The notes under the pieces were generated by a model, which saw only the letters and a program-made list of their open reading frames with translations, had not been told where the DNA came from and made no database searches. The position numbers and the translations under genes were made by a program. Below, in pieces: positions 6,736 through 12,513 of a DNA stretch of 12,800 nucleotides. This DNA is from Leucobacter sp. Lineage in GTDB: Bacteria; Actinomycetota; Actinomycetes; Actinomycetales; Microbacteriaceae. The first letter of the stretch is position 1. Each line of letters begins with the position of its first letter. Location of the stretch: contig JAAZHL010000260.1 of assembly GCA_012510755.1 (NCBI GenBank), forward strand, positions 1-12,800, in the 5' to 3' direction.

Positions 6736-6858
6736 TCCTTACCACCTACCTCATATGCCGCATCTGTCACCTGTATGTCCTCTTGCTTCATAGACTATAT
6801 GGTGCTGTGAAGAAAGATTGCTCTTCCCGATGGCTCTGCAAGCTGCCAGCCTGGCAGC
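6736..6858. promoter_or_regulatory. Divergent regulatory region between LysR and the decarboxylase
   Basis: This 123-bp stretch is richer in A+T than its flanks. It contains CATATG (6752-6757) and a small inverted repeat ATAG-A-CTAT (6790-6798). It also holds TAnnnT candidates TAGACT (6791-6796) and TATGGT (6798-6803) for rightward transcription, and a perfect 17-bp palindrome at the decarboxylase start. One or more of these is a likely LysR target, but I cannot pick a T-N11-A box with confidence. Confidence 0.5.
6842..6858. repeat. Perfect 17-bp palindrome abutting the decarboxylase start codon
   Basis: GCTGCCAG-C-CTGGCAGC has two perfect 8-bp arms around one base and ends directly before the ATG at 6859. 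As DNA it could be an operator. As RNA it would fold into a short stem right where a Shine-Dalgarno should be. No Shine-Dalgarno is seen for this gene. Confidence 0.85.
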
Positions 6859-8370
6859 ATGGATCAGTCTCGCGTGCCCTATATCGAATCGATTGAGCGG
6901 CTTGTGAGCAGCCAGCCGGTGCACGTGATGGTGCCGGGACACGGCGGTGCACCCGCACACGGCGGTGCCCACCTTGCCGCGGTCTTCGGTGATCGGTTGG
7001 TGCAATACGATGTGCCGCTCATGCTCGAGGGGGTCGACCTCGGCGCTGACTCGCCCCGTGAAGCGTCATTGCAACTCGCGGCAGAGGCGTGGGCGGCGAG
7101 GCGTGTGTGGTGGCTTACGAATGGGGCATCGCAGGGCAACCGCACCGCAGCCCTGGCGGTCAGAGGTTTGGGCGAGCGGGTGCTCATGCAGCGCAGTTCG
7201 CATTCGAGCTTTGTTGACGGTGTGCTGCTCGCCGGCCTGATTCCGGCATTTGTCGCGCCGAGCGTCGATGAGCGCCATGGTATCTCGCACGGGTTGACAC
7301 CGGGCAGGCTTGATGAGGCACTGCGTGAAGAGGCAGAGCACGGTCGCAAAGCGAGCAGCGTGTATGTCGTGTCACCGAGCTATTTCGGCTCGACCGCCGA
7401 TGTTGCGGGGCTCGCTGAGGTCGCCCACCGGCATGGCGCTGCGCTCATTGTAGATGGCGCGTGGGGGCCGCACTTTGGCTTTCACCCAGACCTGCCTGAG
7501 GCGCCAACGCGGCTTGGCGCAGACCTCGTGGTGTCGAGCACCCATAAGTTGGCAGGGTCGCTGACCCAAGCTTCGATGTTGCACCTCGGTGAGGGGCCGT
7601 TCGCCGATCGGCTCGAGCCGCTCGTGCAACGCGCCTACACGATGACCGCTTCAACTTCGGCCAGCTCTATTCTGATGGGTTCGCTCGACCTGGCGCGGCG
7701 TGCGCTGGTGCAGGGAACCGAACACATCAGTGCCGCGTTACAAACCGCCGAGAGGCTGCGCCAACTGGTGCGCGCTGACACGCGGTATTCGGTGATCAGC
7801 GACGATTTCGGCGAGTTTGCAGACATCGTGCGTACCGACCCGCTGCGCATTCCCCTCGATGTGACGAACCTTGGACAGAGTGGGCACTGGGTGCGCGATC
7901 GCTTGATCGCCGAACACGGTGTCTATTTTGAAATGTCGACGGCGTCGGCGATCGTGGCGGTCATTGGGGCACTCGCCACTCCCGATGCTGGTCGCATCAT
8001 GGCGGCACTCACCGCAGTGGCCGACGAGGCCGATGCGTTGCGTGCTGCCGGAGAAGCCGACCATCAGGCAGAATTTCCGGCGATGCCCGAGCCTGGAATG
8101 TTGCGAATGCTGCCGCGTGCCGCATACTTCGCCGAGAGCATTGTGGTGACCGCACATCAGGCGATCGGCCGCATTTCAGCTGACTCGCTCGCTGCGTACC
8201 CGCCCGGCATTCCCAACCTGGTACCGGGTGAAGAGATCACCGAGCAGACTGTCACATTCTTGCAGGCCGTCGCCGCGTCGCCGACCGGGTTCGTGCGGGG
8301 CGCTGCCGACCCGCTGGTCGCGACTTTCAGGGTCGTGCGCGACCCCGTGACCGCATCGCTGCAGCCCTAA
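6859..8370 (+). CDS. Orn/Lys/Arg decarboxylase-family PLP enzyme
   Basis: The 503-residue protein has the aminotransferase-fold major domain of the Orn/Lys/Arg decarboxylase group and a C-terminal decarboxylase domain, near the length of Gram-positive SpeA-type enzymes. Visible motifs are VPGHGG (25-30), the TNGASQGNRTAALA phosphate-binding region (about 87-100), QRSSHSSFVDG (111-121), VDGAWGPHFGFH (198-209, with Asp199 and His205) and SSTHKLAGSLTQASML (226-241), where Lys230 is the PLP lysine. In the C-terminal part YPPGIPNLVPGE (about 452-463) is typical. The usual PGHKGG is PGHGG here, and VDEAHG is VDGAWG, marking an actinobacterial subgroup; the substrate (arginine, lysine, ornithine or other) cannot be assigned. 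The start at 6859 fits the family N-terminus. LysR is divergent and the likely regulator. The gene ends 7 bp from the convergent crotonase gene. Confidence 0.88.
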   Translation: MDQSRVPYIESIERLVSSQPVHVMVPGHGGAPAHGGAHLAAVFGDRLVQYDVPLMLEGVDLGADSPREASLQLAAEAWAARRVWWLTNGASQGNRTAALAVRGLGERVLMQRSSHSSFVDGVLLAGLIPAFVAPSVDERHGISHGLTPGRLDEALREEAEHGRKASSVYVVSPSYFGSTADVAGLAEVAHRHGAALIVDGAWGPHFGFHPDLPEAPTRLGADLVVSSTHKLAGSLTQASMLHLGEGPFADRLEPLVQRAYTMTASTSASSILMGSLDLARRALVQGTEHISAALQTAERLRQLVRADTRYSVISDDFGEFADIVRTDPLRIPLDVTNLGQSGHWVRDRLIAEHGVYFEMSTASAIVAVIGALATPDAGRIMAALTAVADEADALRAAGEADHQAEFPAMPEPGMLRMLPRAAYFAESIVVTAHQAIGRISADSLAAYPPGIPNLVPGEEITEQTVTFLQAVAASPTGFVRGAADPLVATFRVVRDPVTASLQP

Positions 8371-8377
8371 GGGGAGG

Positions 8378-9229
8378 TCAGCGACCAGAGAAGTGCGGTC
8401 GCCGCTTCTCGAGAAACGCTGAGGTGCCCTCGACCATGTCGGGGGTGCCGAAACGCGCCGCGAATGCGTCGAGTTCGACCCCGAGCCCCGCGTCGGTGGA
8501 GAGATGTCTCGCCTCGCGGATGGTCTGCTTGGCGCTCGAAACGGCTGCGGGGGAGTTGCGGGCAGCGAGCAGCAAGCTCGCACGCGCGGCCTCGCGCAAT
8601 TCGTCTACGGTCGGAAGCACGCGCAGGGCGAGCCCCAACTGCAGCGCCTCGGCCGCATCAATGCGACGACCGGTGAGCACCATTTCGCGGGCCGCCGCAA
8701 TACCGACGTACTGCGCCAAACGAACGGTGCCGCCAAAGCCGGGAATCAACCCGAGACCCACCTCAGGCTGACCGAAGCTCGCGTTCTCGGAAGCAAATAT
8801 GTAGTCACAGGCCATCGCGAGTTCGCAGCCGCCACCAAGCGCAAACCCGTTCACCGCAGCAACCACTGGCACCGCGAGCGTCTCGATGATCACGGTCAAT
8901 TCTTGCGTCTGTGCCGAGTAGAGCCGAGACTCTTCAGGCGTCATGTGCTGCATCGCCGAGATGTCGGCGCCTGCAACGAACGACTTGGCGCCGCTGCCGG
9001 TGAGCAACACGCCGCGCACTGACCAATCAGGCTCGGCCGCTGCGTCTTCGGTGGCGTGCCCGAGGGCGTCGCGCAGCTCGCCGAACACGAGGCGAAGCTC
9101 AGCGATCACCACCGGTGAGAGTGCGTTGAGCACCTCAGGGCGGTCGATCATGACCGTCAACACAGACTCTTCGAAAGCGAGAGTCAGCGTCTCAAAACTC
9201 TGCTCAACGAGCCGCTGTGCGACGGTCAT
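8378..9229 (-). CDS. Enoyl-CoA hydratase/isomerase (crotonase) family protein
   Basis: The 283-residue protein is a full-length crotonase-fold enzyme. The oxyanion-hole segment is KSFVAGADIS (82-91). Both hydratase glutamates are present: Glu136 in GGGCELAMACDY and Glu156 in FGQPEVGLGLIPGFGGT. This favours true 2-enoyl-CoA hydratase activity, as in fatty-acid beta-oxidation, though crotonase substrates cannot be fixed from sequence. A 10-15 residue insertion near 57-70 (HATEDAAAEPDW) is typical of loop variation. The ATG at 9229 overlaps the TGA of the upstream small membrane-protein gene (ATGA), and there is no Shine-Dalgarno, so translation is probably coupled. The 3' end converges on the decarboxylase gene with only 7 bp between stops. 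Confidence 0.95.
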   Translation of the reverse strand: MTVAQRLVEQSFETLTLAFEESVLTVMIDRPEVLNALSPVVIAELRLVFGELRDALGHATEDAAAEPDWSVRGVLLTGSGAKSFVAGADISAMQHMTPEESRLYSAQTQELTVIIETLAVPVVAAVNGFALGGGCELAMACDYIFASENASFGQPEVGLGLIPGFGGTVRLAQYVGIAAAREMVLTGRRIDAAEALQLGLALRVLPTVDELREAARASLLLAARNSPAAVSSAKQTIREARHLSTDAGLGVELDAFAARFGTPDMVEGTSAFLEKRRPHFSGR

Positions 9230-9471
9230 CGTGACGCGGGTGCCGACTTATCGAAGAGACCCCCGACGACCTGCGCAAGCACCAGCACGATCACGAGCAA
9301 TACCGCACCCACGATCAGGATCGCCACGACATCAACGGGCTGGCCGACGGCAGAGAACTCGTCTGCGGGGTTGAACTTCTCAACTTCAGTGTGTGCAAAT
9401 GCCGGGGCCGCCACGAAAAGTGAAGCGAGAGCTGCGGTGACAGCGGTAGCGATGCGGGCGAAGATCTTCAC
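9226..9471 (-). CDS. Small exported or membrane-anchored protein, unknown function
   Basis: An 81-residue protein from a GTG start with a strong Shine-Dalgarno (AAGGAG, 9478-9483) six bases away; a longer upstream reading to 9597 is rejected. Residues 1-26 look like a signal peptide (VKIFARIATAVTAALASLFVAAPAFA, cleavage expected after AFA). A short polar part follows (HTEVEKFNPADEFSAVGQP, 27-45), then one hydrophobic helix (about 48-71, VVAILIVGAVLLVIVLVLAQVV) and a short tail FDKSAPASR. The likely topology is a tiny external domain anchored by one helix, or two helices if the signal is retained. I recognise no family. Its stop overlaps the crotonase ATG, so the two genes form a coupled pair; a functional link is only inference. 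Confidence 0.8.
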   Translation of the reverse strand: MKIFARIATAVTAALASLFVAAPAFAHTEVEKFNPADEFSAVGQPVDVVAILIVGAVLLVIVLVLAQVVGGLFDKSAPASR

Positions 9472-9477
9472 AGAAAG

Positions 9478-9483
9478 CTCCTT
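9478..9483 (-). promoter_or_regulatory. Ribosome binding site that fixes the small membrane-protein start
   Basis: AAGGAG on the minus strand, six bases before the GTG at 9471. Together with the signal-peptide shape this decides the start against the longer open reading frame. Confidence 0.8.
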
Positions 9484-9506
9484 GCGAAAGAGGATCGAAT
9501 GCCACC

Positions 9507-9512
9507 ATTCTA
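9507..9512 (-). promoter_or_regulatory. Putative -10 box of the small protein / crotonase pair
   Basis: TAGAAT on the minus strand differs from TATAAT at one position and lies about 35 bases before the GTG at 9471, leaving room for the Shine-Dalgarno in a short leader. No good -35 is seen at 17 bp. Confidence 0.4.
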
Positions 9513-9618
9513 TGGCTAGTCGGCTGCACTCGGCTGCATCGCGCGTGCCGCGCCCGTGTAAGACCCGCAGAGCAGCCCTGTAAGACCCGCAGAGCAACCG
9601 TGTTCTCTCCGTGCGATA

Positions 9619-10851
9619 TCAGCTAGCCAGCGTGAACGGCAGCCTTGCAACGCCCTGAAATGCAGACCATTCCGCAGCCCGCTGTTGCAGCGCTGGCAGG
9701 CCGCTACCCAGGTCGTAACCGGGCAGTGCGGTCGCCGCCAGGCCGTCCGCTTTGCGCGGAGACTTCTTCCAGGTTGCGACCACCCTGCCTGCGTGTACCA
9801 CCGTCGCGAGAAACATTCCGTTGCGACCTGGGACAATGCGCTCAAAATGTGCCGGGTCAAGCTGTGCGGCGCGATCCTGGTAGCCAAGCAAATGCTCGTC
9901 AAACGCAGGCAGCAGCAGCCAATCGCCCTCGATCTCACCGCCCTCGATCTCAGTGCCCTGCAGCGCATTGAGCGCCGTGGGTGAGGCCCAGTGCGGCGCC
10001 GGGCGAGTCGTAGCCTGGTCTTCGCTCGCTTGCACCTCTACAGTGACGAGTGCGCCGCTCTCGCTGGCGAGCATGAGCGCACGTTTGGCCGTCGTCGCGG
10101 TGATGCCGGCCCACCAGGCCAGATCTTTCGCAGTCACGGCGCCCCGGGCCGCCGCATAGCGCGACGCGAACTCTGCGAGTGCCTCATCACCGCTGAGCGT
10201 GCGAGACCTGGTCAGCCAGCGGCTTGCGAGCACCAGGCGCGGCTCACCATCAGCAGATACAGGCCCAAACACAGCCAAGCCGTTCTGGCAGAGCCACCAG
10301 ATGAGGTGGTAGCGCCAGTTGGACTGCCATTCGATGCCGGCATCGCTCCAGAGCGCCGCGAGTTCGTCGCGATCAAGGCTCGTGTGCGCATGCAGCGCCG
10401 AAAGAGACGTCTCGACCAGACGATCAAGCACGGCATCGGTGATACCCAGAAACTCGCGCCGCTTCGGCGCGCCGGCCAAGACCCGGGGGTTCGTGACGGC
10501 TTGCATCCATGCGATGTCTGCTGCCGGTAACAAGTGGATCGTGCCACGCATCGGCCATGACCGAACGATCAAGCCCTGATTGCAGGCCTCGTGCACGTCG
10601 TCAACCGTGGTGCCCGGTGTGCGCACCCCGAGGGCCCAACGTGCTGAGCGCCAACCTTGGCCCTGCACCGCAAGCATGTGCCGGGCGGTCGCCGCGATGC
10701 GCGCCGCACCCGTCTCGTCGCTGGCTTGTGCGCTCGGGCTCTGAGCCGGCTGCGGTTCGGGTGGCTGCTGCGTGCCGACTTGTTGCGTGCCGAGTTGTTG
10801 CGCTGACATGCGCAAGCGCAACAACTCGGAAATCGAGAGCATGTCGGTCAT
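9619..10851 (-). CDS. AlkZ-like winged-helix DNA glycosylase (HTH_42 family)
   Basis: From the ATG at 10851 the protein has 410 residues. It matches the winged-helix HTH_42 family that includes AlkZ and YcaQ, which excise bulky alkyl and crosslink lesions. Visible marks are the QxQ catalytic motif as Gln63-Gly-Gln65 in HMLAVQGQGWRSARWALGVRT, RSWPMRGTIHLL (97-108), LAWWAGI (244-250) and LLPAFDEHLLGYQDR (313-327). Between the first helix (SISELLRLR) and the QxQ part sits a Gln/Pro-rich insertion (about 17-48) built from short DNA repeats. The start is chosen because TACACT lies six bases upstream of the ATG and the family N-terminus fits. The longer frame to 11388 overlaps the helicase in another frame and is not real. 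It follows the helicase by 25 bp and may be partly co-transcribed. Confidence 0.87.
   Translation of the reverse strand: MTDMLSISELLRLRMSAQQLGTQQVGTQQPPEPQPAQSPSAQASDETGAARIAATARHMLAVQGQGWRSARWALGVRTPGTTVDDVHEACNQGLIVRSWPMRGTIHLLPAADIAWMQAVTNPRVLAGAPKRREFLGITDAVLDRLVETSLSALHAHTSLDRDELAALWSDAGIEWQSNWRYHLIWWLCQNGLAVFGPVSADGEPRLVLASRWLTRSRTLSGDEALAEFASRYAAARGAVTAKDLAWWAGITATTAKRALMLASESGALVTVEVQASEDQATTRPAPHWASPTALNALQGTEIEGGEIEGDWLLLPAFDEHLLGYQDRAAQLDPAHFERIVPGRNGMFLATVVHAGRVVATWKKSPRKADGLAATALPGYDLGSGLPALQQRAAEWSAFQGVARLPFTLAS
9925..9952. repeat. 15-bp in-frame duplication in the glycosylase gene
   Basis: GCCCTCGATCTCA occurs at 9925-9937 and 9940-9952 (period 15 bp) and encodes the EIEGGEIEG stretch (about residues 301-309) of the glycosylase. 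It is probably a recent slippage product in a surface loop. Confidence 0.75.
10772..10829. repeat. Tandem plus inverted repeat in the 5' part of the glycosylase gene
   Basis: GTGCCGASTTGTTGC occurs twice in tandem (10772-10786, 10787-10801; 14 of 15 identical). The segment 10790-10803 (CCGAGTTGTTGCGC) has a perfect 14-bp inverted copy at 10816-10829 with a 12-base spacer. In the mRNA this gives a strong stem covering codons 8-21, very near the 5' end if the transcript is leaderless. The repeats account for most of the Gln-rich insertion. Confidence 0.9.
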
Positions 10852-10857
10852 GCTCAG

Positions 10858-10863
10858 AGTGTA
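10858..10863 (-). promoter_or_regulatory. Putative leaderless -10 box of the glycosylase gene
   Basis: TACACT on the minus strand (TAnnnT), with six bases to the ATG at 10851. It lies in the 25-bp gap after the helicase stop. There is no Shine-Dalgarno. Confidence 0.5.
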
Positions 10864-10876
10864 ACTTCGTTTGACC

Positions 10877-12364
10877 TTACTGCGGTCGGCGGCGCTGGCC
10901 CTGCTGGCCTGGTCTGCCTGGCTGGCCCTGCGACCTACCTGGCTGGCCCTGCGACCTGCTCTGCCCGCCGCGCGACGCACCGCCGGCCTGGCCTCCGCGC
11001 TGCCCACGCGACTGTCCAGTTGATAGCCCGGCCTGCCCGCCGCCTGCTTGCCCGCGCCCGCCGCGCGAACGTTTGCGCCTTGCGTTTGCGCCGGTAGATT
11101 CACCCTGACCGGCGGGGTTGTGCCCAGCCGCTCGTTGCTGTGCTGCCTGTGCAGCATTGCGACGACGTTCGGTCTCGCGCGGGTCAACTTTCGGTGCAAC
11201 CGTGCCGATGAGTGACAGCACCTCTGGGGACTTCGCGGTGACTTCTCGAGGCGTGACCTGAATCTTGGCGGCACGCATGATCTGGCGCATCTCGCTGCGT
11301 TGTTCTGGCAGCACGATGGTGACGACGTCACCTTCATTGCCAGCTCGGGCGGTGCGGCCAGAGCGGTGCAGGTAGGCCTTGTGCTCAACGGGTGGGTAAA
11401 TATGTACGACTAGGTCGAGAGCGTCGACGTGCTCGCCGCGTGCGGCAACGTCGGTAGCGACGCGCACCTTCGCCTCGCCGCTCACGAACTCGGCGAGGTT
11501 ACGGTCACGCGCGTTTTGTGACAGGTTGCCTTGTAGCTCAACAGCGGGAATACCGCGTGCAGTGAGGTGCTTCGCGAGCTTCTTCGCCTGATGCTTCATG
11601 CGGGTGAAGAAGATGCGCCGGGAGGTGCCCGAGGCGAGTGCCTCGATGAGCGCTTCTTTGCCTGCCTTGCTGGCGACCTCAAACACGTGGTGGGTGAGCT
11701 GCGGCACGGGCGATTCTGCGCTGTCTACCGAGTGCATGACAGGGTCGTGCAAATACTTCTTGACGATGTTATCGACGCCGTTATCGAGCGTTGCACTGAA
11801 CAACAGGCGTTGGCCCTGCTTGGGGGTTGCGTTCATGATGCGAGTCACCACCGGCAAGAATCCCATGTCGGCCATGTGGTCGGCTTCGTCGAGCACGGTG
11901 ATCTCGACATCGTCGAGGCTGATCACGCGCTGACGCATGAGATCGTCGAGACGGCCGGGTGCAGCGACGACAATGTCCACGCCTCGTTCCAGCACGGCCT
12001 CTTGCCTACGCTGCGGCACGCCACCAAAGATGGTGGTCACTTTGACACCGACCGGGTCAGCGATCATCTTGATCGTCTCAGCAATTTGCGTGACCAGCTC
12101 ACGGGTGGGGGCGAGCACAATACCGCGCGGGCGGTGCGGTCGTCGCTTACGGTCGGCATTGTCGGCGAGATTCGCCACGAGTGGAATACCGAATGCGATG
12201 GTCTTGCCGCTACCGGTACGGCCGCGGCCAAGCACGTCGCGACCCTTCAGCGTGTCAGGCAGGGTGTCGCGTTGAATTGGGAAGGGTGAAGATTTGCCGT
12301 TTTTTTCTAGGGCAAGAGCGATGGATGTGGGCACGCCGAGATCGGCGAAGGTGGGTGTGGTCAC
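10877..12364 (-). CDS. DEAD-box ATP-dependent RNA helicase with RGG-like tail
   Basis: The 495-residue protein carries the full DEAD-box set. The Q motif lies around FADLGVPTSIALALEKNGKSSPFPIQ (6-31). Motif I is GRTGSGKT (48-55), Ia is APTREL (85-90), then APGRLDDL (135-142), II is DEAD (159-162) and III is SAT (190-192). Motif IV lies around IFFTRMKHQAKKLA, motif V is VATDVAARG (302-310) and VI is HRSGRTARAG (333-342). Motif V continues EHVD where IHVD or IDVD is usual. After about residue 400 comes a basic Gly/Gln/Arg/Ser-rich tail (RKRSRGGRGQAGGGQAG ... RPGQQGQRRRPQ) that should bind RNA non-specifically. Such helicases remodel structured RNA in ribosome assembly, mRNA decay or cold adaptation. 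The start is GTG at 12364 (MTTPTFADLG); no Shine-Dalgarno is seen. The AlkZ-like gene follows by 25 bp. Confidence 0.95.
   Translation of the reverse strand: MTTPTFADLGVPTSIALALEKNGKSSPFPIQRDTLPDTLKGRDVLGRGRTGSGKTIAFGIPLVANLADNADRKRRPHRPRGIVLAPTRELVTQIAETIKMIADPVGVKVTTIFGGVPQRRQEAVLERGVDIVVAAPGRLDDLMRQRVISLDDVEITVLDEADHMADMGFLPVVTRIMNATPKQGQRLLFSATLDNGVDNIVKKYLHDPVMHSVDSAESPVPQLTHHVFEVASKAGKEALIEALASGTSRRIFFTRMKHQAKKLAKHLTARGIPAVELQGNLSQNARDRNLAEFVSGEAKVRVATDVAARGEHVDALDLVVHIYPPVEHKAYLHRSGRTARAGNEGDVVTIVLPEQRSEMRQIMRAAKIQVTPREVTAKSPEVLSLIGTVAPKVDPRETERRRNAAQAAQQRAAGHNPAGQGESTGANARRKRSRGGRGQAGGGQAGLSTGQSRGQRGGQAGGASRGGQSRSQGQPGRSQGQPGRPGQQGQRRRPQ
10917..10958. repeat. 21-bp tandem repeat in the helicase tail
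   Basis: The unit CCTGGCTGGCCCTGCGACCT plus one variable base occurs at 10917-10937 and 10938-10958. It is in frame and encodes two SQGQPGR heptads near the C-terminus of the helicase, a likely site of copy-number variation. Confidence 0.85.
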
Positions 12365-12513
12365 AGGGTGCTTTCGTTACAGTGCACTGACTTCTCTGTC
12401 GCTGGGAATACGCAGCGCAAGCCAGTGCTTCTGGCGCTAAGCATGAATTTCGATCAGGGCAATCTCACCGACAAACTAAAGCGGCGAAGCAAGGCACCCT
12501 CCAACGACTCACC
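12365..12513 (-). promoter_or_regulatory. Upstream region of the helicase
   Basis: These 149 bp hold no gene that I can support. They contain a perfect 10-bp palindrome CAGTGCACTG (12380-12389) and an imperfect hairpin (12414-12438: outer arms AGCG/CGCT, inner arms CCAG/CTGG with a bulge). TAACGA (12374-12379, minus strand) nine bases before the GTG is a weak -10 candidate. The region is A+T-richer around 12440-12485, where a promoter for a longer 5' leader could lie; a structured leader is common for cold-inducible helicases, but this is inference. Confidence 0.35.

Larger units (their letters stand above)
9472..9618. repeat. Intergenic region with two sets of short direct repeats
   Basis: The 147 bp between the glycosylase stop and the small-protein start hold CGGCTGCA twice (9521-9528, 9531-9538) and an 18-bp unit TGTAAGACCCGCAGAGCA twice (9557-9574, 9579-9596; period 22 bp). 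There is also a small G+C hairpin GCGCG-TGC-CGCGC (9541-9553) without a T-tract. The 22-bp repeats lie upstream of the small protein's likely promoter and could be regulator sites. They are direct, not inverted, so they are not a terminator. Confidence 0.75.

Noticed and set aside
8381..8402. GCGACC/GGTCGC hairpin near the convergent decarboxylase and crotonase ends, considered as a terminator
   Set aside because: It lies inside the crotonase coding end, has 6-bp arms with a 10-base loop and no T-tract on either side.
9541..9553. GCGCG-TGC-CGCGC considered as a terminator for the glycosylase
   Set aside because: The stem is only 5 bp and no T-tract follows. Such short G+C palindromes are common in this DNA.
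9472..9597. Longer start of the small membrane protein at 9597
   Set aside because: It runs through the promoter region and a 22-bp repeat copy and gives a Cys/Arg/Trp-rich non-conserved stretch. The GTG at 9471 has a strong Shine-Dalgarno and begins a proper signal peptide.
10852..11388. N-terminal extension of the glycosylase reading frame back to 11388
   Set aside because: It overlaps the helicase coding region on the same strand in another frame, shows no family similarity and bypasses the better start at 10851.
11567..12289. 240-codon plus-strand ORF opposite the helicase
   Set aside because: It is antisense to a clear DEAD-box gene. Long antisense frames are expected in G+C-rich DNA, and the product resembles no family.
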